Below, in pieces: positions 33,149-42,259 of a stretch of 64,000 nt of DNA. The position numbers and the translations under genes were made by a program. The DNA is from Actinomycetes bacterium (GTDB lineage: Bacteria > Actinomycetota > Acidimicrobiia > Acidimicrobiales > Palsa-688). The notes below the pieces were generated by a model that was given only the letters and a program-made list of their open reading frames with translations, was not told the origin of the DNA and did no database searches. Each line of letters starts with the position of its first letter. Positions within the stretch are counted from its first letter, which is position 1. Location of the stretch: contig JAKBAM010000011.1 of the NCBI GenBank assembly GCA_021809105.1, positions 1-64,000 on the forward strand. Reading direction: 5' to 3'.

Positions 33149-35536
33149 ATGCCCGGTTCGCTGCTTGGTACCAATGTCCGTAGGGTCGAGGATCCGGAGC
33201 TGTTGCGCGGGGCCGGCACCTTCGTGGGCAACCGTGCGCCGCTCGGCGTGGCGCACGCTGCTTTCGTGCGCTCGCCGCTTGCTCACGGTTTGGTGCGCTC
33301 CATCGAGGCCGGGGAGGCTCGGCGATCACCGGGGGTGCTCGCGGTGTTCACGGCGGCTGACCTGGGCATTGCGCCGTTCCACTCCTTCATGGTTCTCAAC
33401 GCGGCGTGCGCCCGACCTCCGCTGGCCGTGGACAAGGTCCGATTCGTCGGCGAACCAGTCGCCGTGGTCGTTGCGCAGACTCGAGCCCAGGCCGTCGATG
33501 CGGCGGAGCTGGTCGAGGTGGACTACGAGCCGCTGCGCGCTGCAGTCGACCCCGAGGCCGCTCTTTCGGCCGACGCGCCCCTGCAGTTCGAGGCCCTCGG
33601 CACCAACCTGGCGGCTGGCGTGCGCTCCGCGGACGCCGACCCACTGGTCGATGCGGCGCGGGTGGTCCGCCTGCGGATGGTCAACCAGCGGATCGCCGTC
33701 GTCCCCATGGAGGGCAACGCCATCCTCGCGATGCCCGGTGGCGACGGGGACGATCATGCGCTCACCGTCTACGTGTCCACCCAGATGCCGCACGGTTTCG
33801 CCTCCAACCTGGCCCGGATCCTCGATATCGATCCCGCAGGGATGCGAGTCGTCGCGCCCCATGTCGGCGGTGGTTTCGGAGGCAAGGCCGGGGTGGCTGC
33901 GGAACACGTGGTGGTCGTGGCGGCCGCCCGCAAGCTCGACCGCTCGGTCAGCTGGGTCGAGACCAGGTCCGAGAACTTGCTCACGATGCAGGGGCGGGGC
34001 CAGGTCGACTACATCGAGATGGGCTTCGATGCCGAGGGCAGGATCTCCGGCATGCGGGCCAGGGTGGTGGGCGACGCCGGTGCATACGCCGGGTTCGGAG
34101 GGGCGCTGGCGCTCGGGCCCACCAAGATGATGGCGCAGGGCGTGTACCGGGTTCCTGCGCTCGCGTACGACGTGGCTGCGGCACTCACCAACACCGCTCC
34201 GATGGGCGCGTTCCGCGGAGCCGGACGCCCGGAGGCCGCCGCCTTCCTGGAACGGGTCATGGACCTAGCGGCGGACGAGCTCGACATCGATCCCGTCGAG
34301 CTGCGCCGGCGCAACCTCATAGACGGCGATGTCTTCCCCTACACCACCAGGATGGGCACCACCTACGACAGCGGGGACTATCGCCGCGCTCTCGACGAGG
34401 TGGTACGTCTCGCCGGTTACGAGCAACTCAGGGCGCAGCAAGCGGAGCGACGCCGGAAGGGGGATCGGGTCGTCCTCGGCATCGGTGTCGCCGTTTATGT
34501 GGAAGTCACCGCCGGCGGGGGAGGCCAGGAGTTCGGAGCGGTGACCGTTGACGCCGACGGAGGGGCGACCATCCGCGTGGGCACGTCGGGGCACGGTCAG
34601 GGGCATGCCACGTCCTTCGCCATGATCGTCTCCGACCGGCTTGGGATCCCTATGGGCGAGATCCGCTTCGTCCAGTCCGACACCGCGCTGGTACCCCGAG
34701 GGGGCGGCACGGGAGGTTCTCGCTCGTTACAGGTCGGAGGCAATGCTGTGCGGGCTGCGGCAGAGTTGGTCTGGGATCGCGCTCGCTCTTTGGCTGCGGC
34801 GGAGCTGGAAGCGAGCCCGGCCGATATCGTGGCGACCGATGACGGGCGGGTGAGTGTCGCCGGCGTCCCGGCCCGGGCCGTGACCTGGGCGGAGTTGGCC
34901 GGACTGGCGGACAGCGATGGCGTCGGGCCGCTTGCGGCAGAGGTCGACTTCAAGCAGGCAGCTGCCACATTTCCGTTCGGGGCTCACGTGGCGGTGGTCG
35001 AGGTGGATCTCGACACTGGGGCGGTTCGCCCGCTTCGCCACGTCGCGGTCGACGATTGCGGGAGGGTCCTCAACCCTTTGATCGTCGCAGGCCAGCAGCA
35101 CGGCGGAATCGCGCAAGGCATGGCGCAGGCGCTATGGGAGGAGATGGTCTACGACGACGACGGCAATCCGCTGACCGCCACCCTGGCGGACTACGGGATG
35201 CCGAGCGCCGCAGAGCTACCGTCGTTCGAGACGACCAACACCGAGACGCCGACACCGCTCAACCCCCTGGGCGCCAAGGGGATCGGAGAGTCGGGCACTA
35301 TCGGGTCGACCCCGGCGATCCACAACGCGGTCGTCGACGCCCTCAGCCACCTCGGTGTGCGCCACGTGGAGATGCCGTGCACGCCGGAGCGGGTGTGGGA
35401 GGCAATCAGGGAAACGGAGGCGGCTGGGGGTCGCCAGCCCGACACATCGATTTGGCGGGAGCCTCCGGCGTTCTTCGCCGACCTCCCGACCCCGGAGGCA
35501 GCGGGCCGACCCGAGGCCGCCGACGTCGACATCTGA
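33149..35536 (+). CDS. xanthine dehydrogenase/CoxL-type molybdenum hydroxylase large subunit
   Basis: 795 aa molybdopterin-cytosine-dinucleotide-type subunit. The N-terminal domain runs about 1-130 (VRRVEDPELLRGAGTFV). Molybdenum-domain motifs include HVGGGFGGKAG, the active-site loop GAFRGAGRPEA near residue 353 and GAKGIGESGTIGSTPAIHNA with the catalytic Glu near residue 711. The loop is the GAGR type (form II), not the CSFR type of true CO dehydrogenase, so the substrate is more likely an aldehyde, purine or other heterocycle. The 2Fe-2S and FAD subunits normally encoded beside it are absent, so it must use partners from elsewhere or be an orphan. Confidence 0.88.
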   Translation: MPGSLLGTNVRRVEDPELLRGAGTFVGNRAPLGVAHAAFVRSPLAHGLVRSIEAGEARRSPGVLAVFTAADLGIAPFHSFMVLNAACARPPLAVDKVRFVGEPVAVVVAQTRAQAVDAAELVEVDYEPLRAAVDPEAALSADAPLQFEALGTNLAAGVRSADADPLVDAARVVRLRMVNQRIAVVPMEGNAILAMPGGDGDDHALTVYVSTQMPHGFASNLARILDIDPAGMRVVAPHVGGGFGGKAGVAAEHVVVVAAARKLDRSVSWVETRSENLLTMQGRGQVDYIEMGFDAEGRISGMRARVVGDAGAYAGFGGALALGPTKMMAQGVYRVPALAYDVAAALTNTAPMGAFRGAGRPEAAAFLERVMDLAADELDIDPVELRRRNLIDGDVFPYTTRMGTTYDSGDYRRALDEVVRLAGYEQLRAQQAERRRKGDRVVLGIGVAVYVEVTAGGGGQEFGAVTVDADGGATIRVGTSGHGQGHATSFAMIVSDRLGIPMGEIRFVQSDTALVPRGGGTGGSRSLQVGGNAVRAAAELVWDRARSLAAAELEASPADIVATDDGRVSVAGVPARAVTWAELAGLADSDGVGPLAAEVDFKQAAATFPFGAHVAVVEVDLDTGAVRPLRHVAVDDCGRVLNPLIVAGQQHGGIAQGMAQALWEEMVYDDDGNPLTATLADYGMPSAAELPSFETTNTETPTPLNPLGAKGIGESGTIGSTPAIHNAVVDALSHLGVRHVEMPCTPERVWEAIRETEAAGGRQPDTSIWREPPAFFADLPTPEAAGRPEAADVDI

Positions 35537-35665
35537 TCGCGCCGGCGGTGCCCGATCTCGCGGTTTGTCAGACCGACCGAATCGTTCCAAATCGGACGGA
35601 CCACCCTCACGGGCTGTACTATCCGCGACCGAACGCCACGGCCCAGCCCGCAGGGGGGAGACTCT

Positions 35666-36130
35666 ATGTACGCCACCATCGTGGTCGGCACCGACGGTTC
35701 GCCGACGGCCTCCGAGGCCGTGGGACGGGCCGCTGAGCTGGCCGCACAAGCCGATGCGAAGCTGGTGATCGTCTCTGCTTACCGACCGGTGGACAGATCC
35801 CGGCTAGAGGCAGAGATGGCGTCGGCCCCCGAGGACATAGCGCATGGCATCAACCCCGAGGAGGACGTCGCCGCGCACCTGGAAGCCGCCGGCGACCTGG
35901 CTAGGAAGCGCGGAGTCGCCAGCATCCGGACGCTCTCCATCGACGCCGCCCCCGGGGAGGCATTACTGGAGGTCGCCGAGCAAGCCGGCGCCGATCTGAT
36001 CGTCGTCGGCAGCCAGGGCATGGCTGGTGCCAAGCGGTTCGTGCTCGGCAGCGTGCCCAACCGCATTTCCCACCATGCGCCCTGCGACGTGCTCATTGTC
36101 AAGACCGACCACGCCCGGAGTCAAGGCTGA
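35666..36130 (+). CDS. universal stress protein (UspA)
   Basis: 154 aa single Usp domain, cytoplasmic. It begins YATIVVGTDGSPTASEA. The ATP-binding signature G-x2-G-x9-G(S/T) is present in VGSQGMAGAKRFVLGSV, so it is an ATP-binding class member. The ATG at 35666 has a very strong Shine-Dalgarno (GGGGGGAG). A TACTAT hexamer at 35617 is a possible -10. Monocistronic by spacing. Confidence 0.92.
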   Translation: MYATIVVGTDGSPTASEAVGRAAELAAQADAKLVIVSAYRPVDRSRLEAEMASAPEDIAHGINPEEDVAAHLEAAGDLARKRGVASIRTLSIDAAPGEALLEVAEQAGADLIVVGSQGMAGAKRFVLGSVPNRISHHAPCDVLIVKTDHARSQG

Positions 36131-36176
36131 GGGTCGCCGACCCTGATCGGGGCATAGCCGGCGCAGCGGTGGCAGC

Positions 36177-36989
36177 ATGAGAGTCATGGCACCCGAGGTC
36201 GGCCTCTTCGGACCCGGAAGCGTCACGTGGGACGTACATAGTGATCCCGTCAGCCTGCTCGGCGGGATGCGCGCTCTCCTAGTACAGGCTCTCAACCCGC
36301 TGACGATGGCCGGCGTCGACCAGCACTCAGACTTCCGCCGCGACCCCTGGGGTCGGCTGAAGCGCACAGCCGGGTTCGTCAGCACGGCCACCTACGGCTC
36401 GACCGAGGATGCCGAGCGGGCAGGAGCTCACGTTCGCGCCATCCACGCCAGAGTCCGCGGTATCGACACCATCACCGGTCGTGCATACCGGGCCGATGAT
36501 CCCGAGCTGCTCGCCTGGGTCCACAACGTCTTGGTCAACTCGCTCCTCTCGGCCAAGCAGCGCTACGGCGGCGGTCTCTCCGCCGCCGACTCCGACAGGT
36601 ACGTGTCGGAGATGGTGCGCATGGCGGAGCTGGTAGGCACCCCTCCGGAGCTGGTGCCGACATCGGTTGCGGCGCTGCGCGTGTACTTCCGTACGGTCGA
36701 ACTGGTCAGCTCGCCGATAAGCCGGGCTGCTGCCCGGACCGTGCTGGCTCCGCCGCTGCCTGCCAGGTTGCGGCCTGTCTGGGCGGTGCTGGACGCTGCC
36801 GCCATCGGCCTACTGCCCCGGCAGGTCCGGCGGCTCTACGGACTGCCCTGGGTGCCGGCGCCGGCTGCTGTGCCGGTGCGGGCGGCCTTCGCCGCCCTCT
36901 TCGGCACGGCCAAGCTGGCCCTTCCGCCGGCAGCGGACAGGGCGGCGGCCGAGGCGCGCCTGGCGGCCCAGAGCGGCCTGGCGGCGTGA
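36177..36989 (+). CDS. MpaB-like oxygenase family protein (DUF2236)
   Basis: 270 aa. It matches the DUF2236/MpaB-type family, with GPGSVTWDVHSDPVSLLGGMRALL near the start, the HSDFRRDPWGRLKRT segment and the conserved YGSTEDAERA. Related proteins include a latex-clearing oxygenase with a b-type heme and fungal mycophenolate-pathway oxygenases; the bacterial homologues are mostly of unknown function. The C-terminus has hydrophobic helices (PAAVPVRAAFAALFGTAKLAL). Another ATG at 36186 could be the start. Confidence 0.82.
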   Translation: MRVMAPEVGLFGPGSVTWDVHSDPVSLLGGMRALLVQALNPLTMAGVDQHSDFRRDPWGRLKRTAGFVSTATYGSTEDAERAGAHVRAIHARVRGIDTITGRAYRADDPELLAWVHNVLVNSLLSAKQRYGGGLSAADSDRYVSEMVRMAELVGTPPELVPTSVAALRVYFRTVELVSSPISRAAARTVLAPPLPARLRPVWAVLDAAAIGLLPRQVRRLYGLPWVPAPAAVPVRAAFAALFGTAKLALPPAADRAAAEARLAAQSGLAA

Positions 36990-37169
36990 TCGGCGTCGTC
37001 GACGCGGGTTCCCCCGACGCCGCCCGCCGATGCACTGCTTGCCGTCAGGCCACCGAAGATTTGCTTAGCCGGGGGAACAGTTCAGGCAGTTGTCGGCGTT
37101 GATCTCCCAGGCACGCGCTACATGATCGGGCGACCACTGCAACTGACGGAGAGGACCAGCGAGGAAGGC

Positions 37170-38972
37170 ATGAGCACCACAGCGGTACCCCCCGGTGAAG
37201 AGGTCGCCGAGGCCGCCTCCGTAAGCGGCAGCCCCGGTTCCTACAAGTGGATCGCCCTCTCCAACACCACGATAGGCATCCTGATGGTGACCCTCAGCGG
37301 GTCGATCACCATCATCTCGCTGCCGGACATCTTCCGCGGGATAAAGCTCAACCCCCTGACCAGCGCCAACACGTCCTACCTCTTGTGGCTGCTGATGGGT
37401 TTCCTCCTGGTCACCGCCGTGCTGGTGGTCAGCTTCGGCCGCATCGGGGACATGTACGGCAGGGTCAAGATGTACAACCTAGGTTTCGCAGTGTTCACCT
37501 TCTTCTCGATACTCCTGTCGGTGACCTGGATGACCGGGGCCGCCGGCGCGCTCTGGCTGATCATCATGCGCATCTTCCAGGGCGTAGGCGGGGCCTTCCT
37601 GCTCGCCAACTCGAGCGCCATCCTCACCGATGCCTTCCCGGAGAACGAGCGAGGCTTGGCGCTCGGCATCAACAGCGTGGCCGCCATCGCCGGGTCCTTC
37701 ATCGGGCTCCTGGTGGGCGGTCTCCTCTCGCCCATCAACTGGCGACTGGTGTTCCTCGTCAACGTGCCCTTCGGGCTGTTCGGGACGGTGTGGGCCTACC
37801 TGAAGCTGGTGGACACCGGCGAGCGGTCCGAGTCCCGCATCGATTGGGCCGGGAACGTCACCTTCGCGATCGGGTTGATCTCACTGCTGACGGGAATCGT
37901 CTACTCCATCCAGCCCTACGGCGGCCACACCATGGGCTGGACCAACCCCGGTGTCCTCGCTGCGATCGGAGGAGGCATCGCCACGCTGATCGCCTTCGGG
38001 GTGATCGAGACGCGCTCGCCCGATCCGATGTTCCGGCTACACCTGTTTCAGATCCGGGCGTTCACTGCCGGCAACATCGCGGGTTTGCTCGGCGCCCTCG
38101 GGCGCGGCGGCTTGCAGTTCATCCTGATCATTTGGCTGCAGGGGATCTGGTTGCCGCAGCATGGTTACAACTTCGAGCGCACGCCTTTGTGGGCTGGCAT
38201 CTACATGGTGCCACTCACCATCGGGTTCCTGATCGCCGGACCTATCGCCGGCGTGCTGTCAGATCGTTACGGGGCGCGGCCCTTCGCCACGGGAGGCATG
38301 ATCGGGGCTGCCGCGTCGTTCGGACTGCTTGAGGTCTTGCCGATCAACTTCGGCTATGTGTGGTTCGGCCTCATCCTGCTGCTGATGGGGCTTTCGATGG
38401 GGGTGTTCGGATCTCCCAATCGCGCCGCAGTCATGAACTCATTGCCGGCCGACCAGCGCGGCGCAGGAGCCGGCATGATGACTACGTTCCAGAACGCGGC
38501 CACGGTCCTTTCGATCGGCGTTTTCTTCACGGTGATCATCGTCGGGCTGTCGTCCACGTTGCCCAGCCACCTGTACAACGGTCTCGTGTCCAACGGCGTA
38601 CCCGCCCCGGCGGCGCACCAGGTCGCCCACCTCCCTCCGATAGCGAGCCTTTTCTCGGCCCTCCTCGGCTACAACCCGATCCAGCAGCTGCTCGGGCCTT
38701 CGGGGGCGCTCCATCACGTGACCGCTGCGCAGGCGGCGCACCTCACTGGGCGCAGCTTCTTCCCCCAGTTGATCTCTTCGCCTTTCGGCACGGGCCTCCA
38801 CTACGCCTTCGACTTCGCCATCCTCGCATCGCTCGTGGCTGCGGTGGCGTCGTACCTGCGCGGCGGCAAGTATTACCACGGGCAGGGTCATGAGCCCGCA
38901 GGGGTCTCCGGCCTCCAGGGCGGAGCGGACCTCGACGAGGGCGGGCGCGCTGCGCCGGCGGACTGCCAGTGA
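37170..38972 (+). CDS. MFS drug/metabolite exporter, 14-TM type
   Basis: 600 aa major facilitator of the DHA2 type with about fourteen membrane helices. Motif A is [14 protein letters not shown] between helices 2 and 3, and motif C-like [13 protein letters not shown] lies in helix 5. Proton-driven export of hydrophobic compounds is expected and the substrate is unknown. The family's long non-membrane loop before the last helix is present (residues about 460-540). The ATG at 37170 is favoured by GAGGAAGG just before it. No adjacent regulator. Confidence 0.9.
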   Translation: MSTTAVPPGEEVAEAASVSGSPGSYKWIALSNTTIGILMVTLSGSITIISLPDIFRGIKLNPLTSANTSYLLWLLMGFLLVTAVLVVSFGRIGDMYGRVKMYNLGFAVFTFFSILLSVTWMTGAAGALWLIIMRIFQGVGGAFLLANSSAILTDAFPENERGLALGINSVAAIAGSFIGLLVGGLLSPINWRLVFLVNVPFGLFGTVWAYLKLVDTGERSESRIDWAGNVTFAIGLISLLTGIVYSIQPYGGHTMGWTNPGVLAAIGGGIATLIAFGVIETRSPDPMFRLHLFQIRAFTAGNIAGLLGALGRGGLQFILIIWLQGIWLPQHGYNFERTPLWAGIYMVPLTIGFLIAGPIAGVLSDRYGARPFATGGMIGAAASFGLLEVLPINFGYVWFGLILLLMGLSMGVFGSPNRAAVMNSLPADQRGAGAGMMTTFQNAATVLSIGVFFTVIIVGLSSTLPSHLYNGLVSNGVPAPAAHQVAHLPPIASLFSALLGYNPIQQLLGPSGALHHVTAAQAAHLTGRSFFPQLISSPFGTGLHYAFDFAILASLVAAVASYLRGGKYYHGQGHEPAGVSGLQGGADLDEGGRAAPADCQ

Positions 38973-39079
38973 TGCGTCGAGGTCGACTACGACGCCCTCT
39001 TGTGGCATCGACCTCGGCCGACTGACTCTCTTCTGACAGGTGGCGCAGCGGAGAGTCGATCGAAGCCTCTGCGGGGTTC

Positions 39080-40378
39080 TCACGATGAGTCCACGCCCTC
39101 GCTACCAGTCCAGCGGCCCAGAGATCCGGGCTCGATCCGGGTCGGCGCAGGTGCGGCCGGTGCTGCGTCCGCGTGGAGCTTGAGCACCGCTCGCATGGCT
39201 CCTACCAACGGTTCCACGACTGAGCCGGGGAGCTCCCTACCGTCACGCAGGGCTTCGTCGATCTTGCGCTCCGGCGTGAATACTGCTCCTCCAACCGGCC
39301 CCGCCGTGCCTGTAGCCACTGCCAGCGCCGCTGACAGTTCGGCGCGGGCGCGCGGATGGCGAGGGGCCCGATTGACAACCGGGACCACGCGGCGGGGATG
39401 CACGCCGCTGGCGGTGACCGCAGTGACGAGGCTTCCAAGCGAGTGGACTCCCTTGAGGCCCGGCCCGCCGACCACGAACACCACGTCGGCGGTGCCCGTG
39501 GTGCTTCTGGCGAGGTGGTTCCGTTCCTCGACGTCCATCGAGCCGCCATCGCCCTCCCCCTCGAGGTCGCCGGTAACGTCGGCCACGGTAAGTTGGAATG
39601 CCTGCCGCAGTCCGTCGATGGCGGCCTCGGTCGCGCGCGGACGCAGCGCCGACCAAGCCGATACCCGGCGCAGCCCGAGTAGCAGCTGGTATCCGCGAGC
39701 GGGTACGTCGAAGGTCATGGCCCGAACTTCCTCTGGGACCGGGCGGCTGCGCCTGTGAGCATCGACAAGCTCTTGTAAGCCCGGCCCGAGATCCGGTGCC
39801 TCGTGGAGCACCGCTTGGTCCGCCCGCAGGGCGAGGTCGGCTAGCAGGACTCGGCGCCCGTATCGGACGTCGCGCGCCGCACCCTGGGCCAACGCCACGG
39901 CGACGGTCGAGGTGCCTACACCGCCCGACCCGCACACCGCGATCAGGCGTCCCCTCCATCGTGGCAGTCCCTCGTCGCCGAGCAGGGGCGGGAGGGTGTC
40001 GGCACGGCTGACCGAGCGGCCGTAGGCTGCCAGCACTTCGAGGAGCTGCTCACGACCGAACTCCGGCGGGAGCCAAGCGGCGACACCGAGATCGGGCGAC
40101 CAGCGTCCCTCCCGGCCGTCGCTGACCGCGATGACCGGGGTCCGTGCGGTTTCCGCCGCTCCGATCAGGTCCCGGTCGAATCCGGAGGCGGCTACGTCAA
40201 CTAGCAGGGCGGAGTGCGGTCTTCCTGACGACAAGCGGGCGCGCACCTCCTCCACCGACACGCACTTGATGAACTCGGCAGCGATGCTCGAGGAGGTGGC
40301 CCACTGGCCGACATCCCGAAACCACTCGGCCCGGCCTCTCGCCAGCCCGAGCAATACCCATCGGTCACTGGAGGTCAT
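39080..40378 (-). CDS. cpaE: CpaE-like ATPase of the Tad pilus
   Basis: 432 aa. The N-terminal receiver-like domain (residues about 1-125) is followed by a MinD/ParA-type ATPase. The P-loop is VCGSGGVGTSTVAVALAQ, where the deviant Walker A usually reads KGGxGKS/T. Both lysines are missing here, as one commonly is in CpaE. This class, also seen in actinobacterial pilus loci, localises the Tad machinery to the pole or septum. A Pro/Ala-rich tail follows. It is downstream of cpaB (39-base gap), about 8 kb from the rest of the pilus genes. Confidence 0.85.
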   Translation of the reverse strand: MTSSDRWVLLGLARGRAEWFRDVGQWATSSSIAAEFIKCVSVEEVRARLSSGRPHSALLVDVAASGFDRDLIGAAETARTPVIAVSDGREGRWSPDLGVAAWLPPEFGREQLLEVLAAYGRSVSRADTLPPLLGDEGLPRWRGRLIAVCGSGGVGTSTVAVALAQGAARDVRYGRRVLLADLALRADQAVLHEAPDLGPGLQELVDAHRRSRPVPEEVRAMTFDVPARGYQLLLGLRRVSAWSALRPRATEAAIDGLRQAFQLTVADVTGDLEGEGDGGSMDVEERNHLARSTTGTADVVFVVGGPGLKGVHSLGSLVTAVTASGVHPRRVVPVVNRAPRHPRARAELSAALAVATGTAGPVGGAVFTPERKIDEALRDGRELPGSVVEPLVGAMRAVLKLHADAAPAAPAPTRIEPGSLGRWTGSEGVDSS

Positions 40379-40417
40379 GGCCGCCTCGTGAGTCGCCGCC
40401 GGGCGGGCGCTCGTCGC

Positions 40418-41215
40418 TCAACCGCCGGGGGTTCCTGTAGCCGAGCCTCCGAACAACGAGGTGCCCGATCCGAAGCCGGCTCCCGGCGCGGCCCGGTCGC
40501 CGGCGCGCCCCTCGATCAGTGACAAGGTGCCGGTCTGGGCGGCATGGACAATGCTGGTCACCTGGCCCAATGTCGAGACGCCCAGCGTGACCTGGGTACC
40601 CGTGGTGCCGGCGACCAGGCTTCCCGAGGCGCGGCCGACATCGAGCAAGCGAGCGCCTGCGACCACCACCGACGTCGGTGAGGACGGGCTCGAGCCATCG
40701 GTCACCAAGACGTCGACCGCCATCCCGTCGGTTACGTCGCTGGCGTCGGCGGGGGCCACGTCCACGGTCACCGGGCGCAGGCTGGGCGTGCCCGCCTGGG
40801 AAGATAGGTCTCCCGCCTGCAGTAGCTCCCCGGCGCGCATGGGCGCGTCGAGGACCCGACCCACCAGCGAAGCCGGATTGCCGAAGGCCAGGTGGCCGGT
40901 GGTCTGAGCTGGCAGCGTCATGGTCTCGGTCCCCAGGTCCCGAGCCCGCAAGCGAGTACCAGCCGGTAGGTCGTGAGCGGCGACTACCCAAGCGCGGCCC
41001 GACGCAGCGGTGCCAGTCAGCCAGGCGGCGAAGACGGCGACGACCGCCACTGCCACAAAGAAGCCTCCGGCCACGGCCCGTCCGGTAGGCAGTGGGCGGC
41101 GGCGCCCCACCTGGCCCGCCGAGGAGGGACCGGCCTCGGCCGGGCCGGCATGTGTCGCCGTCATGGAGTGGCGCCAACGGGGGTCTCTGCCACGTCTCCG
41201 TCGCCGGATCGGCAT
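40418..41215 (-). CDS. cpaB: CpaB/RcpC-like SAF-domain pilus protein
   Basis: 265 aa. A basic N-terminus and one membrane helix (AVAGGFFVAVAVVAVFAAWL, near residues 48-68) are followed by a SAF domain (RAWVVAAHDLPAGTRLRARDL) and a periplasm-facing or exported part with PAQTTGHLAFGNPASLVGRVL. SAF/CpaB proteins are periplasmic or wall-facing parts of the Tad system. The start may be ATG 41215 or ATG 41164. It forms an operon with cpaE and diverges from the small HTH gene. Confidence 0.82.
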   Translation of the reverse strand: MPIRRRRRGRDPRWRHSMTATHAGPAEAGPSSAGQVGRRRPLPTGRAVAGGFFVAVAVVAVFAAWLTGTAASGRAWVVAAHDLPAGTRLRARDLGTETMTLPAQTTGHLAFGNPASLVGRVLDAPMRAGELLQAGDLSSQAGTPSLRPVTVDVAPADASDVTDGMAVDVLVTDGSSPSSPTSVVVAGARLLDVGRASGSLVAGTTGTQVTLGVSTLGQVTSIVHAAQTGTLSLIEGRAGDRAAPGAGFGSGTSLFGGSATGTPGG

Positions 41216-41279
41216 CGGCGCGAGCGTTGTCGCAGCCAGCCCCCCGGAAGCGCGTCATGCCTTCCATTCACGCATGAAA

Positions 41280-41306
41280 TCTATCGAGAATCTACGCATT
41301 TGTCTA
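41280..41306. promoter_or_regulatory. AT-rich direct repeats in the cpaB/HTH divergent region
   Basis: Three TCTA-containing direct repeats begin at 41280, 41291 and 41303, one helical turn apart (11 and 12 bases), in a short AT-rich patch. BldC-type MerR-like proteins bind DNA head-to-tail on direct repeats, so the adjacent gene product could bind here and control cpaB-cpaE and itself. Confidence 0.4.
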
Positions 41307-41315
41307 TCCGAGCGC

Positions 41316-41321
41316 TACGCT
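41316..41321 (+). promoter_or_regulatory. candidate leaderless -10 for the HTH gene
   Basis: TACGCT ends 7 bases before the ATG at 41329. No Shine-Dalgarno and no clear -35. Confidence 0.45.
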
Positions 41322-41328
41322 GGACTCC

Positions 41329-41577
41329 ATGAGCGAGGCGATCCGCTGGATGGGCACGAAGGAAGCCTGCGAACGGCTCGGTGTGACCCTTCGGACCCTC
41401 TACCGCTTCATCGACGAGGGCCACTTGGCCGCCTACAAGATGGGTCGGGTGATCCGGCTCCAGGAGGGGGACATCGAGAGCTTCATCGAGAGGATGCGGA
41501 TAGCTCCTGGCAGTCTCGAGCACCTGTACCCAGAGCCCAAGACCACTCATGAGATCGCCGACGAGGCGAGCACCTGA
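41329..41577 (+). CDS. excisionase/BldC-like small DNA-binding protein
   Basis: 82 aa, a single winged helix-turn-helix: WMGTKEACERLGVTLRTLYRFIDEG, then the wing AAYKMGRVIRLQEGDIESFIE. This type is widespread in actinobacteria and ends with the conserved PGSLEHLYPEP. It belongs to the MerR-like/excisionase (HTH_17) superfamily and is likely a regulator rather than a phage excisionase. Divergent from cpaB-cpaE with direct repeats between them. Confidence 0.8.
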   Translation: MSEAIRWMGTKEACERLGVTLRTLYRFIDEGHLAAYKMGRVIRLQEGDIESFIERMRIAPGSLEHLYPEPKTTHEIADEAST

Positions 41578-41638
41578 GTGCCGGTCCACGCCCCGTACGC
41601 CTACACCTCGACGACGCAGCTGGTGCAGCCCGATCGCG

Positions 41639-42232
41639 CTACCTCGGCGTGCAGGAGGTCACCGCAGCGCACACGACGGTGACCATGCGCCGCCCCGGCC
41701 CTTCGCTCCTGCAGACAACGATCCCGTCACCCGTGGCCCAGAGGGTGCCTGTAACGGCGGTTCCTCCCGCCAGCACTAGCCGCACCGGGCTCCTGTCCGC
41801 TGCCAATCGGCTCAGCACCTCCTCGAGATCGAGATCGAGGGGTGCCTCTCGGTCACCGTCGGAGGCGGCGGGCGGGGAAGCGGTATACCCGTGAACGAGC
41901 GGCTCTAGCGGGGCCACGCTGACGACGCTCGAGAGCGCAAGGAGGGTCGATCCCGGCGATGCCATGACGCAGAAATCTCGCCCGACGCCTACAACCTCCC
42001 CGGTGTGCACGCCGGCGAGGGTCGTCACAGTAGCGGCGCGGCCCCTCTCGGCCAGGTCGACCAGGACCCCGATGAGCGTGGCTGACTCGCCGGCCTGATG
42101 GCGGAGCCATCGCTCCCGGCTCCGCGACGCGGCAGTGTCGGCGGCCGATGCGTCCGCGGCCCAACGCCGCAGCACGAGTCGGAGGTCCATGCCGTCCCAG
42201 CTTTCGGAGGAGGGGGGATCGTCGTCCGCCAT
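41639..42232 (-). CDS. hypothetical protein with two LSm-like barrels
   Basis: 197 aa, not a named family that I recognise. The N-terminal 60 residues form an alpha-helical region (LRLVLRRWAADASAADTAASR) typical of a coiled segment. It is followed by two SH3/LSm-type small barrels: TVTTLAGVHTGEVVGVGRDFCVMASPG, then after a linker VRLVLAGGTAVTGTLWATGDGIVVCRSEG. Both have the pattern G..h.G.v..vG.D. It could bind RNA or act as a scaffold. The ATG at 42232 is chosen because it lies 27 bases from the divergent HIT gene and the conserved part begins there. Confidence 0.6.
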   Translation of the reverse strand: MADDDPPSSESWDGMDLRLVLRRWAADASAADTAASRSRERWLRHQAGESATLIGVLVDLAERGRAATVTTLAGVHTGEVVGVGRDFCVMASPGSTLLALSSVVSVAPLEPLVHGYTASPPAASDGDREAPLDLDLEEVLSRLAADRSPVRLVLAGGTAVTGTLWATGDGIVVCRSEGPGRRMVTVVCAAVTSCTPR

Positions 42233-42240
42233 CGCGTTCG

Positions 42241-42250
42241 ACGGTAGCGT
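42241..42250. promoter_or_regulatory. overlapping divergent -10 elements
   Basis: The 27-base gap between two divergent start codons contains TAGCGT on the plus strand (42245-42250) and TACCGT on the minus strand (complement of 42241-42246). The two hexamers share two bases. Each lies 8-9 bases from its start codon, so both genes would be leaderless and transcribed from a single shared melting site. Confidence 0.45.
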
Positions 42251-42259
42251 CATCGACCG

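Noticed and set aside
33149-35536. True carbon monoxide dehydrogenase (form I CoxL)
   Set aside because: The active-site loop reads GAFRGAGR, not the CSFR type, and the S and M subunits are absent.
41329-41577. Phage excisionase marking an integrated element
   Set aside because: The protein is of a type common and conserved in actinobacterial chromosomes, with no integrase or att-like repeat near.
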